The translations under genes were made by a program, and so were the position numbers. From NCBI RefSeq assembly GCF_000196495.1, contig NC_011313.1, forward strand, positions 62,001 to 126,000: DNA of 64,000 bases, written 5' to 3'. The notes under the pieces are model-generated. The model was not told the origin of the DNA and did not search any database. It saw only the letters and a list, made by a program, of their open reading frames with translations. Positions 52,394-61,861 of the stretch are shown here, one piece after another (position 1 is the first letter of the stretch; each line of letters starts with the position of its first letter). The stretch comes from Aliivibrio salmonicida LFI1238. Its GTDB lineage: Bacteria; Pseudomonadota; Gammaproteobacteria; Enterobacterales; Vibrionaceae.

Positions 52394-53371
52394 ATGACGT
52401 CTATTCAAACAAACAAAGTGGTTACTATCACACTAAACCCTGCTTTGGATTTAACGGGTAGCGTAGATGCGTTATCTATCGGTTCTGTAAGTTTAGTGAG
52501 TAAAGGCTCACTTCATGCAGCAGGGAAAGGCGTTAACGTGGCAAAAGTGCTGTCTGATTTAGGTGCTGAAGTTACTGTTACCGGTTTTCTTGGGCGTGAT
52601 AATGAAGAGCTGTTCTGTCAATTATTTGAAGAAATGAACGCAAACGATCAATTTGTTCGTGTTGATGGTGCAACGCGCATTAACGTGAAACTTGTCGAGC
52701 AAGATGGCCGAGTGAGTGACATCAATTTCCCTGGTGTCAACGTATCAGAACAAGCGATTGCTGAATTTGAATCACGTTTATTTGAGCTAGCAAAAACGCA
52801 TGAGTTTTTTGTGCTTGCAGGGAGTTTACCACAAGGTGTTTCTCCGGAGTTGTGTGCAACATGGATTGAAAAATTGCATCAACTGGGCAAGAAAGTGATG
52901 TTTGATAGCAGTCGTGCTGCATTAGCGGCGGGTTTAGATGCTCATCCGTGGTTGATTAAACCGAACGATGAAGAATTGTCTGAATTTGTTGGGCGTGAAT
53001 TAAATACACCCGAAGCGTGTCAACAAGCGGCTCAAGATCTTGCTGATAAAGGCATTGAGAATGTTGTCGTGTCACTGGGCTCAAAAGGCGTGATGTGGCT
53101 GGGGAAAAATGAAGAAGCTGATGCGTCATGGATCTACTCTCAACCACCGAAAATGAACGTTGTTAGTACCGTTGGTGCGGGTGATACGTTGGTTGCTGGT
53201 TTGTGTTGGGGACATGTTAATCAGTGGGAACGTGCTCAAATATTATCGTTTGCTACCGCTCTGTCAGCTTTAGCTGTATCGCAGGTTGGCGTTGGTGTAC
53301 CTAATGTCGAAGACGTAAAAGAATTACAACAACAAGTAACCCTACACAACCCTATTTCTTCAAACGTGTAA
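52394..53371 (+). CDS. fruK: 1-phosphofructokinase
   Basis: 325 residues of the PfkB/ribokinase superfamily. FruK phosphorylates fructose 1-phosphate to fructose 1,6-bisphosphate. Visible: TLNPALDLTG at the N-terminus, AAGKGVNVAKVLSDLG (PfkB signature 1), and STVGAGDTLVAGL with the catalytic Asp (signature 2). Three bases after the fruB stop, so translation is probably coupled. Normal length. Confidence 0.96.
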   Translation: MTSIQTNKVVTITLNPALDLTGSVDALSIGSVSLVSKGSLHAAGKGVNVAKVLSDLGAEVTVTGFLGRDNEELFCQLFEEMNANDQFVRVDGATRINVKLVEQDGRVSDINFPGVNVSEQAIAEFESRLFELAKTHEFFVLAGSLPQGVSPELCATWIEKLHQLGKKVMFDSSRAALAAGLDAHPWLIKPNDEELSEFVGRELNTPEACQQAAQDLADKGIENVVVSLGSKGVMWLGKNEEADASWIYSQPPKMNVVSTVGAGDTLVAGLCWGHVNQWERAQILSFATALSALAVSQVGVGVPNVEDVKELQQQVTLHNPISSNV

Positions 53372-53401
53372 CCGCGTTTAGTCATAGATTAAGGACAGAA
53401 T

Positions 53402-55141
53402 ATGAAAAATATAGCTATCGTAACAGCATGCCCAAGTGGTGTAGCAAACAGCATTATCGCCGCTGGTTTATTAGAACAAGCAGCAGCGAAACTAAACTGG
53501 AAAGCCTCGATTGAATGTCAATCAAGTGTGTTACCTGTTGATGTATTAACTCAAGAGATTATTGATACCGTCGATGCAATTATTATAGCAACGAATACCG
53601 ATATTGATACGACACGCTTTGTAGGAAAAAAAGTACATCAAGGTTCAATTTCTGATTGCACGACTAACCCACAAGCGTGGTTAGAAAACGCAGTAAATAC
53701 AGCAACCGAGCTAACGGCTTCAGAAGTAACGACAATCAACGAGGTTGTTGTTGATTCAAATGCAGTTAAAAAAATTGTTGCTATTACGGCTTGCCCAACG
53801 GGTGTTGCCCATACTTTCATGGCCGCAGAAGCACTAGAAGAAGAAGGTAAACGCCAAGGCTATTTTATTAAGGTAGAAACACGCGGTTCCGTAGGTGCTA
53901 AAAATCAGCTGACTGATCAAGACATCGCGGATGCGGATCTTGTTATCATCGCTGCGGATATTGAAGTGCCTCTTGAGCGTTTCAACGGCAAGCGTTTGTA
54001 CAGAACAAGTACGGGACTTGCTCTGAAAAAAACAGAACAAGAAATGAATAAAGCATTTGCAGAGGCAACGGTTTTCCAAGCGTCTGGTAAGGCTCAATCT
54101 TCTCAAGCAGAAGAGAGTAAAGGCATGTACAAACACCTAATGACAGGGGTATCACACATGCTTCCTGTCGTAATTGCAGGTGGTTTGTTGATTGCGCTTT
54201 CGTTTGTGTTTGGTATTGAAGCGTTTAAAGAACCCGGTACGATTGCAGCAACGTTAATAGACATTGGTGGTGGAGCAGCCTTCGCCTTGATGATCCCTGT
54301 TCTTGCTGGTTTCATCGCGTTCTCGATTGCTGACCGCCCTGGTTTAGCGCCGGGTTTAATCGGTGGTATGTTGGCGAGCTCAACAGGCGCTGGTTTCCTT
54401 GGTGGTATTGCTGCCGGTTTCATTGCGGGTTATGCAGCAAAATTCATTGCAGATAAAGTGTCTCTTCCTCAATCAATGGAAGCATTAAAACCCATTCTAA
54501 TCATTCCGTTTGTGGCGAGTTTGTTCACCGGTTTGGTCATGGTTTACATCGTTGGTGGCCCAGTAGCAGGCATCATGTCTGCACTGACTGAGTTCTTAAA
54601 CAACATGGGTTCAACTAACGCGGTATTACTGGGTGTTATCCTTGGTTGTATGATGTGTTTCGATTTAGGTGGTCCAGTAAACAAAGCCGCTTATACGTTT
54701 GGTGTTGGTCTGTTAGCGTCACAAACTTATGGTCCAATGGCCGCAATTATGGCCGCAGGTATGGTTCCTGCACTTGGTATGGGCTTAGCGACATTTCTTG
54801 CTAAAAATAAATTTGAAGCGGGCGAGCGTGAAGCGGGCAAAGCGTCATTCGTGCTTGGTTTATGTTTTATTTCTGAAGGTGCGATTCCATTTGCAGCGAA
54901 AGATCCAATGCGTGTTATCCCAAGCTGTATGGCAGGTGGTGCATTAACGGGTGGTCTGTCTATGTTGTTTGGTGCTCAGTTACTCGCGCCACACGGTGGT
55001 TTATTTGTTCTTCTTATTCCAAATGCGATTACACCCGTGTTCATGTACTTGGTAGCGATAGCTGCAGGTACTGCGGTAACTGGTTTCACTTACGCTTTCT
55101 TGAAAAATAAAGCGGATGCGAAAGAAGTAGTCGCTGCATAA
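53402..55141 (+). CDS. fruA: fructose PTS permease EIIB'BC
   Basis: 579 residues: EIIB'-like domain (~1-100, TACPSGVANS), functional EIIB domain (~120-220) with phospho-Cys in TACPTGVAHTFM, and an EIIC channel (~240-570) of about eight to ten membrane helices. FruA carries fructose in while phosphorylating it at C1. Good AAGGAC ribosome site 30 bp past fruK. A strong terminator follows, so the operon ends here. Confidence 0.96.
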   Translation: MKNIAIVTACPSGVANSIIAAGLLEQAAAKLNWKASIECQSSVLPVDVLTQEIIDTVDAIIIATNTDIDTTRFVGKKVHQGSISDCTTNPQAWLENAVNTATELTASEVTTINEVVVDSNAVKKIVAITACPTGVAHTFMAAEALEEEGKRQGYFIKVETRGSVGAKNQLTDQDIADADLVIIAADIEVPLERFNGKRLYRTSTGLALKKTEQEMNKAFAEATVFQASGKAQSSQAEESKGMYKHLMTGVSHMLPVVIAGGLLIALSFVFGIEAFKEPGTIAATLIDIGGGAAFALMIPVLAGFIAFSIADRPGLAPGLIGGMLASSTGAGFLGGIAAGFIAGYAAKFIADKVSLPQSMEALKPILIIPFVASLFTGLVMVYIVGGPVAGIMSALTEFLNNMGSTNAVLLGVILGCMMCFDLGGPVNKAAYTFGVGLLASQTYGPMAAIMAAGMVPALGMGLATFLAKNKFEAGEREAGKASFVLGLCFISEGAIPFAAKDPMRVIPSCMAGGALTGGLSMLFGAQLLAPHGGLFVLLIPNAITPVFMYLVAIAAGTAVTGFTYAFLKNKADAKEVVAA

Positions 55142-55157
55142 AAAGAATAACTAAAAA

Positions 55158-55201
55158 TAAAATGGGCGCTTCCAATGATAATTGGAAGCGCCCATTTTTT
55201 T
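55158..55201 (+). terminator. terminator of fruBKA
   Basis: An 18-pair perfect stem (AAAATGGGCGCTTCCAAT) around GATA with a run of eight T. Confidence 0.95.
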
Positions 55202-55235
55202 TGATATTAATGCAGAGATTAACATCAAAGCAGTC

Positions 55236-55767
55236 CTAGAACATGAAGTTCACACCTGCACCAATAACCGAAAGGTAATCGCCAGACGCTAAGTCAATAT
55301 ATTGATATTCAACATTCAACATTGAACGTGACTGATGGGTATAATTTCATTACACCACCAACAGCAACGTAAGGCTTAGTGGTTGTTGAGTCTTGTTTCA
55401 TGGTTTGGTTACCTACCGTATTTTTATATTCAACGTTAGTACGGTTTAGTCCCATCTTTCCATAGAAAGAGCCATAGTAAGACATTGGGAAATACATCTT
55501 CGCGGCAATTGAAGCGCCATCAACAGCGGCACTGTCGTTGTTACTTGTGACATTATCCATTGATTCCGTCATGTAATAACTGAGATCCAGAGCCACCATT
55601 GGCGCAAAATGGTAGTTATAACCCACTTGAGTCATTAAACCATCCACATGGGAACCATCAATTTTCAGGTTAGCAAGACTTGGCTGAATATAGATTTGGT
55701 GTAAAGTGTCTGTTGCTTGTGCCGATGTTGTCGCACCTAGCAATAAAAGTGGTATGAATCTTTTCAT
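55236..55767 (-). pseudogene. outer-membrane beta-barrel protein, frameshifted near C-terminus
   Basis: The frame opens with a signal peptide (MKRFIPLLLLGATTSAQA) and continues as an eight-strand-type small barrel (GYNYHFAPMVALDLSYYM, KMYFPMSYYGSFYGKMG). At 55310-55323 the 7-bp unit CAACATT is present twice in tandem, shifting the frame and stopping the protein at residue 152. After skipping one unit the expected last strands (NVEYQYIDLASGDYLSVIGA, then GVNFMF) appear and end at 55236 with the C-terminal Phe needed for BAM assembly. So a single tandem duplication inactivated an OmpW/OmpA-like porin. I cannot tell which family exactly. Confidence 0.85.
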
Positions 55768-55845
55768 TGTAAACTCGTCTTTGTAACCGAAGGTGAGATT
55801 TTATTGTGAATGAGACGATGTTGTAAAGATAATTTAAGGGAAGAA

Positions 55846-56418
55846 ATGACATTAACTATTTGGTTTTCATTATTATTGATTTCAATGCTCGGTGCGATGT
55901 CACCAGGGCCTAGTTTAGCTACGGTTGCAAAACATACGTTATCTGGTCGCCGTATTAACGGAATTGCAGCGGCATGGGCGCATTCTATTGGTATTGGTAT
56001 TGGTATTTATGCTTTTATCACGGTGATTGGTTTGGCTGTGGTATTGCAGCAATCGCCAGTAGTCTTTAAAGCGATCAGTTATTTAGGAGCGACTTATCTT
56101 GCGTATTTAGGGTATGGCGCTTTACGCTCAACGGGTGGTATCGCTGCAAAACTGGAATCAGGTGAGCAAGTTACGTTGCTTGAGTCGGCGAAAGAAGGTC
56201 TGTTAATTTCATTATTGAACCCTAAAATAGCCTTGTTCTTTTTGGCGTTATTCAGTCAATTTGTTGCTGCGGGTAATACACCAATAGATAAAGCGATTAT
56301 TGTTATCACTCCAATTATCATCGATGGTTTATGGTATACATTAATTAGTTGTTTATTATCAGCCCCAAAAATTGTTGATAAGCTAAGAAGTAAAGCGCAG
56401 TGGATTGATCGTTTATCT
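55846..56418 (+). pseudogene. LysE/RhtB-family amino-acid exporter, 3' end cut by IS66 copy 4
   Basis: 191 codons from the ATG of MTLTIWFSLL (AAGGGAAG upstream; the longer ATG at 55810 has no site). The family pattern is clear: SMLGAMSPGPSLATVAKHTL, then YLGATYLAYLGYGALRS, then KEGLLISLLNPKIALFFLALF. The last transmembrane helix should follow WIDRLS but the IS66 end begins there, and translation would run ten IS-encoded codons to 56451. Loss of the final helix probably inactivates it, though some activity cannot be excluded. Confidence 0.88.
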
Positions 56419-56499
56419 GTAAGCGTGCGGGGAACTACACCTAACAAATAAAATTCATTATGCGTATCTTACGATCTTTCATTTAACGAGAACGTAATT

Positions 56500-56814
56500 A
56501 TGCAAAAAGATAAAAAGAGAACACCAGAGCAATGGCACGCTCTATTTGAATCTCAGCAATCTAGCAAGCTTAGTGCCGCTGAATTTTGTCGTAACCATAA
56601 TATTCTGCCAAAGACATTTAGTGCACGTAAAGCACGATGGAAACAAAAGATTAACGCTTCTACTTTCTTGAAAGTAGAAGCGTTAACATCAACTATCATC
56701 GCCACTCCACAATTACCAGATATTCAACTTTCTATCGGAAAATTGCGATTAACATTGCCAGCTAATACTGAACCTCACTGGATAGGACTCTTATTAAAAG
56801 GGTATCAATCATGA
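56500..56814 (+). CDS. tnpA: IS66 accessory protein TnpA (Orf1), intact
   Basis: 104 residues, same as copy 1, with the full reading frame and the internal palindrome at 56651-56686. Overlaps tnpB by 4 bp. Confidence 0.93.
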   Translation: MQKDKKRTPEQWHALFESQQSSKLSAAEFCRNHNILPKTFSARKARWKQKINASTFLKVEALTSTIIATPQLPDIQLSIGKLRLTLPANTEPHWIGLLLKGYQS

Positions 56815-57158
56815 ATGTATTTACTGATGTTTCCACCATTTATCTTCATCGTGATTTTGTCGATTTTCGCAAGGCCATTAATGGCCTTGTCGTGATTGTT
56901 GAGCAAGAAATGCAACTATCACCGTTTAGTGATGCTCTATTTATATTTTGCAATAAGCCTCGTGATAAACTCAAAATATTGTATTGGGATAAAACAGGAT
57001 TCGCTTTATGGTACAAGCGATTAGATGAAGACCGCTTCAAATGGCCACGAAATATAAATAACGATACGTTAGCATTATCAGAGCAGCAACTGACACTGCT
57101 ATTACAAGGTTTTGATATCTTAGGACATCAACCGGTACATTATCAAACAACCCTTTAA
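56811..57158 (+). CDS. tnpB: IS66 accessory protein TnpB
   Basis: 115-residue IS66 Orf2, identical to copies 1 and 3. The IS982 insertion starts 62 bp after its stop, separating it from tnpC. Confidence 0.95.
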   Translation: MNVFTDVSTIYLHRDFVDFRKAINGLVVIVEQEMQLSPFSDALFIFCNKPRDKLKILYWDKTGFALWYKRLDEDRFKWPRNINNDTLALSEQQLTLLLQGFDILGHQPVHYQTTL

Positions 57159-57220
57159 ATAGTTGATTCTCAGTCAAGAATAGGAGGCAACCGATTGATT
57201 ACCTGTATTATCGTTATATA

Positions 57221-58221
57221 ACCTGAATTCTGGATAAGGCTGAACTAATTGCCCACCTAACGATCAGATCTTTCGACCAAGAATTATTTGAACGTATTTT
57301 AAAAGGTGGGCAAGATGAATAAATTAGTTGATATATTTTGTGATGTCGATGATTTTTGTTATCAATTCTTATCTCAATGGGAAAAATACCTTGTTGAGGC
57401 TAGTGAGAGAAAAAGAAAACGTCAGTCAGTAATGTCTACTAGTGAATGTATGACTATTGTCATCGCTTTTCATCAATCAAATCATAGAGATTTCAAGAAC
57501 TTCTATATCGGGTTAGTTCATCAATATTGGAAAGGATACTTTCCAAATTTACTTAGCTACACTCGATTTGTGAGCAAAATGCCTAGCCTAATCGCCCCAA
57601 TGTGTGCCTATTTTCAATCTATCAAAGGTAAGCCGACTGGCATTGCTTTTGTTGACTCCACGAGTCTTAAAGTATGCCATAACATTCGAATTCCTCGCCA
57701 TAAAGTCTTTGATGGTGTTGCGAAAAGAGGAAAAGGTACCATGGGATGGTTTTTCGGCTTCAAACTTCATTTATTGATTAACCATCTTGGAGAAATTATT
57801 TCGCTGAAAATCACAGCTGGCAATGTAAATGATAGGACTCCTGTACCTGATTTATGCAAAGAACTCTCGGGGAAATTGTACGCTGATAAAGGGTACATAG
57901 GTAAAAAGTTGAGTGAGAGCTTAAAGAACTCTGATGTCGATTTAGTGACTACCTCGCGAAAAAACATGAAAGCAAAAGAGATAAGTGCTTTTGATAAGGC
58001 TATGTTATCAAAGAGATACATTATCGAAACGATAAATGACCAATTGAAGAATATCTCTCAAATTGAACATAGCCGTCATCGTAGCGTGACTGGTTTCATG
58101 CTAAATGTAATTTCAGGCGTTGTGGCTTATTGTTTAAAAAAACAAAAGCCACGAATTAAGCTATCAGAATGTGAATTTGAACTAATCCTCGCTTAAAGCA
58201 TGTTTTATCCAGAATTCAGGT
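57221..58221 (+). mobile_element. IS982-family element nested in IS66 copy 4
   Basis: 1001 bp with perfect 17-bp inverted ends starting ACCTGAATTC, and a TATATA duplication on both sides (57215-57220 and 58222-58227). The flanking AT palindrome makes the exact edge ambiguous by one base. It lies in the tnpB-tnpC spacer. Matching target repeats show this is a simple, recent insertion, unlike the IS66 copies. Confidence 0.93.
57315..58196 (+). CDS. IS982-family transposase
   Basis: 293 residues from the ATG of MNKLVDIFCDVDDF (AAAGGTGGG upstream; a GTG three codons earlier is less likely). The DDE core shows AFVDSTSLKVCHN with the first Asp, then KLYADKGYIG with the second, and the Glu in RYIIETINDQLKN. 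DGVAKRGKGTMGWFFGFKLH is the typical IS982 middle segment. The frame is complete, so the element may be mobile. Confidence 0.94.
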   Translation: MNKLVDIFCDVDDFCYQFLSQWEKYLVEASERKRKRQSVMSTSECMTIVIAFHQSNHRDFKNFYIGLVHQYWKGYFPNLLSYTRFVSKMPSLIAPMCAYFQSIKGKPTGIAFVDSTSLKVCHNIRIPRHKVFDGVAKRGKGTMGWFFGFKLHLLINHLGEIISLKITAGNVNDRTPVPDLCKELSGKLYADKGYIGKKLSESLKNSDVDLVTTSRKNMKAKEISAFDKAMLSKRYIIETINDQLKNISQIEHSRHRSVTGFMLNVISGVVAYCLKKQKPRIKLSECEFELILA

Positions 58222-58236
58222 TATATAGTCATCTAC

Positions 58237-59724
58237 ATGACTGATAAAATAAAACCACTTCCTGATACCATTGACGAGCTGAAAGCACTTGTGCTTCAGC
58301 TTGAAAATAAATATAACCGTCTTCTAGAGCAATTTCGGCTGGCTCAACATCAGCGCTTTGGTAAAAGCAGTGAATCTGACTCGACTCAATTTGATTTATT
58401 CAATGAAACAGAAGAAGAAATCATCATTGAAAATGATGACACACAAACGATTACCTACACTCGTCAAAAGCCAAAACGCCAACGCTTACCTGAAGACTTA
58501 CCGCGTACTGTTATTATCCACGACATAAAAGATAAAACTTGTAAGTGTTGCGGTCTAGAGATGCATGCGATGGGTAAAGACATCAGTGAAAAGTTGGAAT
58601 TTGTACCAGCTAAAGTGGAAGTTATTCAACATGTTCGTCCTAAATATGCTTGCCGAAATTGTGAAAAAAACAATACTTCAGTAGACATTAAACAAGCCCC
58701 AATGCCAGCGTCACCAATCCCTAAAGGGATTGCGACCGCAAGTTTACTTGCTCAAATTATTACGGCTAAATTTCAATACAGTCTTCCACTTTATCGTCAA
58801 GAAACGTTATTTCAGCAATGGGGTATCATTATTGGACGGCGAACGATGGCGGATTGGTTAATAAAATGCTCGGTACTATTTACCCCTCTTAATAACGAGT
58901 TACATCGTATTTTGCTTGAACAACCCACTCTGCATTGTGATGAAACAACGGTAAATGTGTTGGATGTTGAAAAAGCAAAATGTTATATGTGGGTCTACTG
59001 CTCTGGCTATGATTCTCCAGGCTCTGGTGTTTTGCCTGGAATTGTACTTTATGATTATCAATCTAGCAGGCATGGCAACCATCCAGTTAACTTTTTAAAA
59101 GGTTATAACGGGTATTTACATACCGATGGTTACCAAGGTTATGAACAAACTGAAGCGATTTTAGTTGGCTGTTGGGCACACGCACGTCGACGATTTATTG
59201 AGGCTCAACGTGTTCAAGTAAAAGGGAAAACAGGGAGTGCAGATTGGGTATTGAGTAAAATCCAAAAGCTATACCGGATCGAATCGTTATTAAAAGAGGC
59301 TTCCCCTGAAGCCAAGTATGTTGCTAGGCAGACAGAAGCCCGCGATTTACTTAAAGAGCTCCGTGATTGGCTTGATAGCGCAGTTAGTCGAGTATCACCT
59401 AAAACAAAATTAGGTGAGGCGATTAGCTATACATTAAATCAATGGGATAAATTAGTTCGTTATATTGATGATGGATTGTTATCTATTGATAACAATCGAG
59501 CAGAGCGAGCGGTTAAACCGTTTGTTATCGGCCGGAAAAACTGGTTATTTTCGGGTTCAACGGCTGGTGCAGATTCAAGTGCAATGCTTTACAGCATTGT
59601 AGAAACAGCAAAGGCAAACGGATTAATCCCTTACGATTATATTAGGTATTGTCTAGATCGTTTATGTGTTGGATCGCCAGATATCGATTCACTTTTACCT
59701 TGGAATGTAAAAGACAAGGTGTAG
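58237..59724 (+). CDS. tnpC: IS66 transposase TnpC
   Basis: Complete 495-residue IS66 transposase, identical in sequence to that of copy 2. The IS982 element lies only 15 bp upstream of its ATG and removes it from the tnpAB transcript, so it needs read-through or an outward promoter from the IS982 end. Confidence 0.96.
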   Translation: MTDKIKPLPDTIDELKALVLQLENKYNRLLEQFRLAQHQRFGKSSESDSTQFDLFNETEEEIIIENDDTQTITYTRQKPKRQRLPEDLPRTVIIHDIKDKTCKCCGLEMHAMGKDISEKLEFVPAKVEVIQHVRPKYACRNCEKNNTSVDIKQAPMPASPIPKGIATASLLAQIITAKFQYSLPLYRQETLFQQWGIIIGRRTMADWLIKCSVLFTPLNNELHRILLEQPTLHCDETTVNVLDVEKAKCYMWVYCSGYDSPGSGVLPGIVLYDYQSSRHGNHPVNFLKGYNGYLHTDGYQGYEQTEAILVGCWAHARRRFIEAQRVQVKGKTGSADWVLSKIQKLYRIESLLKEASPEAKYVARQTEARDLLKELRDWLDSAVSRVSPKTKLGEAISYTLNQWDKLVRYIDDGLLSIDNNRAERAVKPFVIGRKNWLFSGSTAGADSSAMLYSIVETAKANGLIPYDYIRYCLDRLCVGSPDIDSLLPWNVKDKV

Positions 59725-59740
59725 TTCCCCGCACGCTTAC

Positions 59741-59907
59741 GTTATAAATACTAAGCAACCGGCATTGAAATGAATCAATTTTAGATAATCATGCCATGGG
59801 CTACTTTTAGGGACTAAGCCTTTCATTTCTATTGCTACGTAAGTAATGGTAATAAGAAGAAGGCTAAGCCAGTGGAATATAATCTGTTGTCGAGAATAGC
59901 GAGTCAT
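59741..59907 (-). pseudogene. cytochrome b561 gene, 5' fragment cut by IS66 copy 4
   Basis: From ATG (59907, with AAGG six bases upstream) the minus strand encodes MTRYSRQQIIFHWLSLLLIT and continues through EMKGLVPKSSPWHDYLKLIHF to the IS66 end, 55 codons. This is the first helix and following loop of a bacterial cytochrome b561: His in FHWLS and in LIHF are expected haem ligands. The remaining ~120 residues are absent. The gene reads toward the IS, so its lost part should be next to some other IS66 copy in the genome if recombination caused the break. Confidence 0.82.
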
Positions 59908-60302
59908 AAGAAACCTTAGCGACAGAGTAAAAAAAACACCATAAAGTATTCAATATGAACCTAGAATGAATACGATGGTTATTACTCTTTTATGTGCGTT
60001 TAATGGTTAAATGTTGATGAAGTAAAGTCATGAACCCAACGTTGAGTTCATGCGCTAAATTGAAATACACAAAATTCTTTTCTATCAGCGAGATAATTAT
60101 TTTCGACTTCATCAAGTAAATAATCATGTGCTTTCTGGTTACTGCCATACACTAAACATAAGGTAGAAAAATCGACATTGTTAAAACAGTAAAACAGAGA
60201 AATGAAAACGAATGCTTTACCATGATCAATCCATCAATTGCGCTATTAGATAAATAAAGAACCGTACACATAATGGTGCTTAGTGACTGTGTTAACTTGT
60301 GA
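59908..60302. other. intergenic region with a possible gene scrap
   Basis: About 395 bp. Besides the b561 promoter, the minus strand at 60048-60233 is open for 61 codons (WIDHGKAFVFISLFYCF ... HDYLLDEVENNYL) without a start codon. Its composition looks protein-like but I recognise no family. It may be a decayed gene end. Confidence 0.35.
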
Positions 60303-61475
60303 TTAATTGGAGGCGGAGACGTTCATGACTGAGTCTAAAATTTCCATGCTTTGTTCAAAATAAGGGTTATAAGTTAAGCGCGCAAAAATCTTACCTTCTT
60401 CTCTTATTCCGTAAGATGAAAACCACACATCAGCACCTTCTTCACAGGCCAGTTCTTGCTCTTCTGTCTGCCCATTACTGCAAATTCGTACAACTCCTTT
60501 TTTGCCATATTCAGGATTATTGGGTGAAAATAATAGCCCCATATGAGATCCATCGATTATTTTCAGATCTGGACGGTTCATGCTAAATGTAGTGGCATTA
60601 GTTGCAGGGAATACATTCTCACCTTGCCACACTAAGTGATTTTTAGCATTAGTGAATTGGGTTTCAAATACGGTAGTGGAAAATTTTGTATCAATGACTC
60701 TGTCGCCTTCACTGGTTATCATAAAGACAGGTTTGGTGTAGTTTTTATCCTTAAGATCCTGTTGGACAATTTTCGCCGTATCATAATAAACCGCCGCACC
60801 GTGCATAGGGAGTGAGTTATAACGGATAGGGTTAGTTTCAGGATCTTGATCTGCCCATGTCAAAAAATAGCTTGCGATTTTTGCAAATTTTACGGTCGAT
60901 GATCCCGGTTTAAATGCCGGAGAAAATAAAAGTAACCCTGCAATATCATCGTCTTTCAGTGCTTCTGAGGTCACTAGATTTGCACCAGTAGAATAACCAC
61001 CAAGCCACACTTCATCTGTTTGAGCTTTAAGTAATTGGGTATGGTGATGAACGACATTTTGCCAGTCTTCTAAACTCGGTAGCATGAGATCCGCCACTTT
61101 ACTTCCATGCCCTGGAAGTAATATTGAGCGGACTAAATAGCCTTTATCTGCTAGGTGCTGAGCAACATCAATAAATGAAAAAGGAGAGTCACCTAAGCCA
61201 TGAACTAAAAGCACGCCTTTTCCGTTAGGTTTATTTGGCTTTATTTCAAAAGGTAAATTCACCATTAACTCTTTTTCAATATTATCACTTTTAAACACAC
61301 GGTGATCTGCTAACCATAATTTGGTTTCATCGATGTATTGTTGAAAACTGGTTTGTGAATAGTTAGGTAGCGACTCTGATGCGAGATAATTGGCATCAGT
61401 GGTGGATTGGCTGCACGCGCCTAATATTGTCAGAGAACCAATGAACGCAAAGCGAGAAAATAACGATGAAATCAC
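60303..61475 (-). CDS. alpha/beta-hydrolase lipoprotein, monoacylglycerol-lipase-like
   Basis: 390 residues with a lipoprotein signal (lipobox LGAC, Cys21). The hydrolase core begins at KGVLLVHGLGDSPFSF with the oxyanion HG motif. The nucleophile Ser is in WLGGYSTGAN (~160), the acid is probably in TSEGDRVID and the His in DGSHMGLLFS. A cap-like insertion and a C-terminal Cys pair (VRICSNG, LACEEG) that may form a disulfide follow. It probably cleaves esters or lipids at the cell envelope; the substrate is unknown. Monocistronic. Confidence 0.88.
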   Translation of the reverse strand: MISSLFSRFAFIGSLTILGACSQSTTDANYLASESLPNYSQTSFQQYIDETKLWLADHRVFKSDNIEKELMVNLPFEIKPNKPNGKGVLLVHGLGDSPFSFIDVAQHLADKGYLVRSILLPGHGSKVADLMLPSLEDWQNVVHHHTQLLKAQTDEVWLGGYSTGANLVTSEALKDDDIAGLLLFSPAFKPGSSTVKFAKIASYFLTWADQDPETNPIRYNSLPMHGAAVYYDTAKIVQQDLKDKNYTKPVFMITSEGDRVIDTKFSTTVFETQFTNAKNHLVWQGENVFPATNATTFSMNRPDLKIIDGSHMGLLFSPNNPEYGKKGVVRICSNGQTEEQELACEEGADVWFSSYGIREEGKIFARLTYNPYFEQSMEILDSVMNVSASN

Positions 61476-61558
61476 GTGAATGACCTGTTGAACGATAATA
61501 AGATGAGATTAGCATAATATAGAGAGAATGAATAAAGTGTGAACAGCTATAAACATGA

Positions 61559-61861
61559 TAAAGGCACAATAATAAATGCTTGATGTGAATTACCTTATTT
61601 TTGTGCCACAGTTGACATATTTTCCATAGCGGTTGGAGTAGAGCCCAGAGATATCCCTCCAAATCCTGCACAGCCAAAATAATAAAGATAGGCCCTGCTA
61701 AATCCACTAACGTCCATAATTGCGCCTAATATAATACAGATGTGGATAGCGAGCATGGCGTCTAGAAAATCATAAGACGTAATGCGAGTTTGTTTGGAGG
61801 CTTGCTGAGTACCGATATCTACTTTCTCACTTTCAATGGCTTTTAAGTGGGGTTGTTGCAA
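61559..61861 (-). pseudogene. gltS: sodium/glutamate symporter GltS remnant
   Basis: A patchwork of GltS segments: ITSYDFLDAMLAIHICIILGAIM (mid-protein helix) is joined directly to CAGFGGISLGSTPTAMENMS, which in normal GltS lies well over 100 residues later, so an internal deletion has occurred. Then a TAA at 61595-61597 stands where a Tyr codon is expected (AQK-stop-GNSHQAFIIVPL continues in the same frame). The rest of the C-terminus and the whole N-terminal half are missing. At least three lesions, so long dead. Confidence 0.8.

Larger units (their letters stand above)
56419..59740 (+). mobile_element. IS66-family element, copy 4, interrupted by an IS982-family element
   Basis: 3322 bp, equal to the 2315-bp element plus 1007 bp of inserted DNA (IS982 element and its 6-bp target duplication). 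Opposite orientation to copies 1-3. Terminal repeats are intact; outer 8-bp flanks are GTTTATCT and GTTATAAA, which do not match. Left flank: truncated lysE-like gene; right flank: truncated cytochrome b561 gene. Confidence 0.97.

Noticed and set aside
59741..59800. Sequence right of IS66 copy 4 as the missing 3' end of the lysE-type gene
   Set aside because: Plus-strand translation soon stops and does not resemble the last LysE helix; the minus strand instead reads as cytochrome b561.
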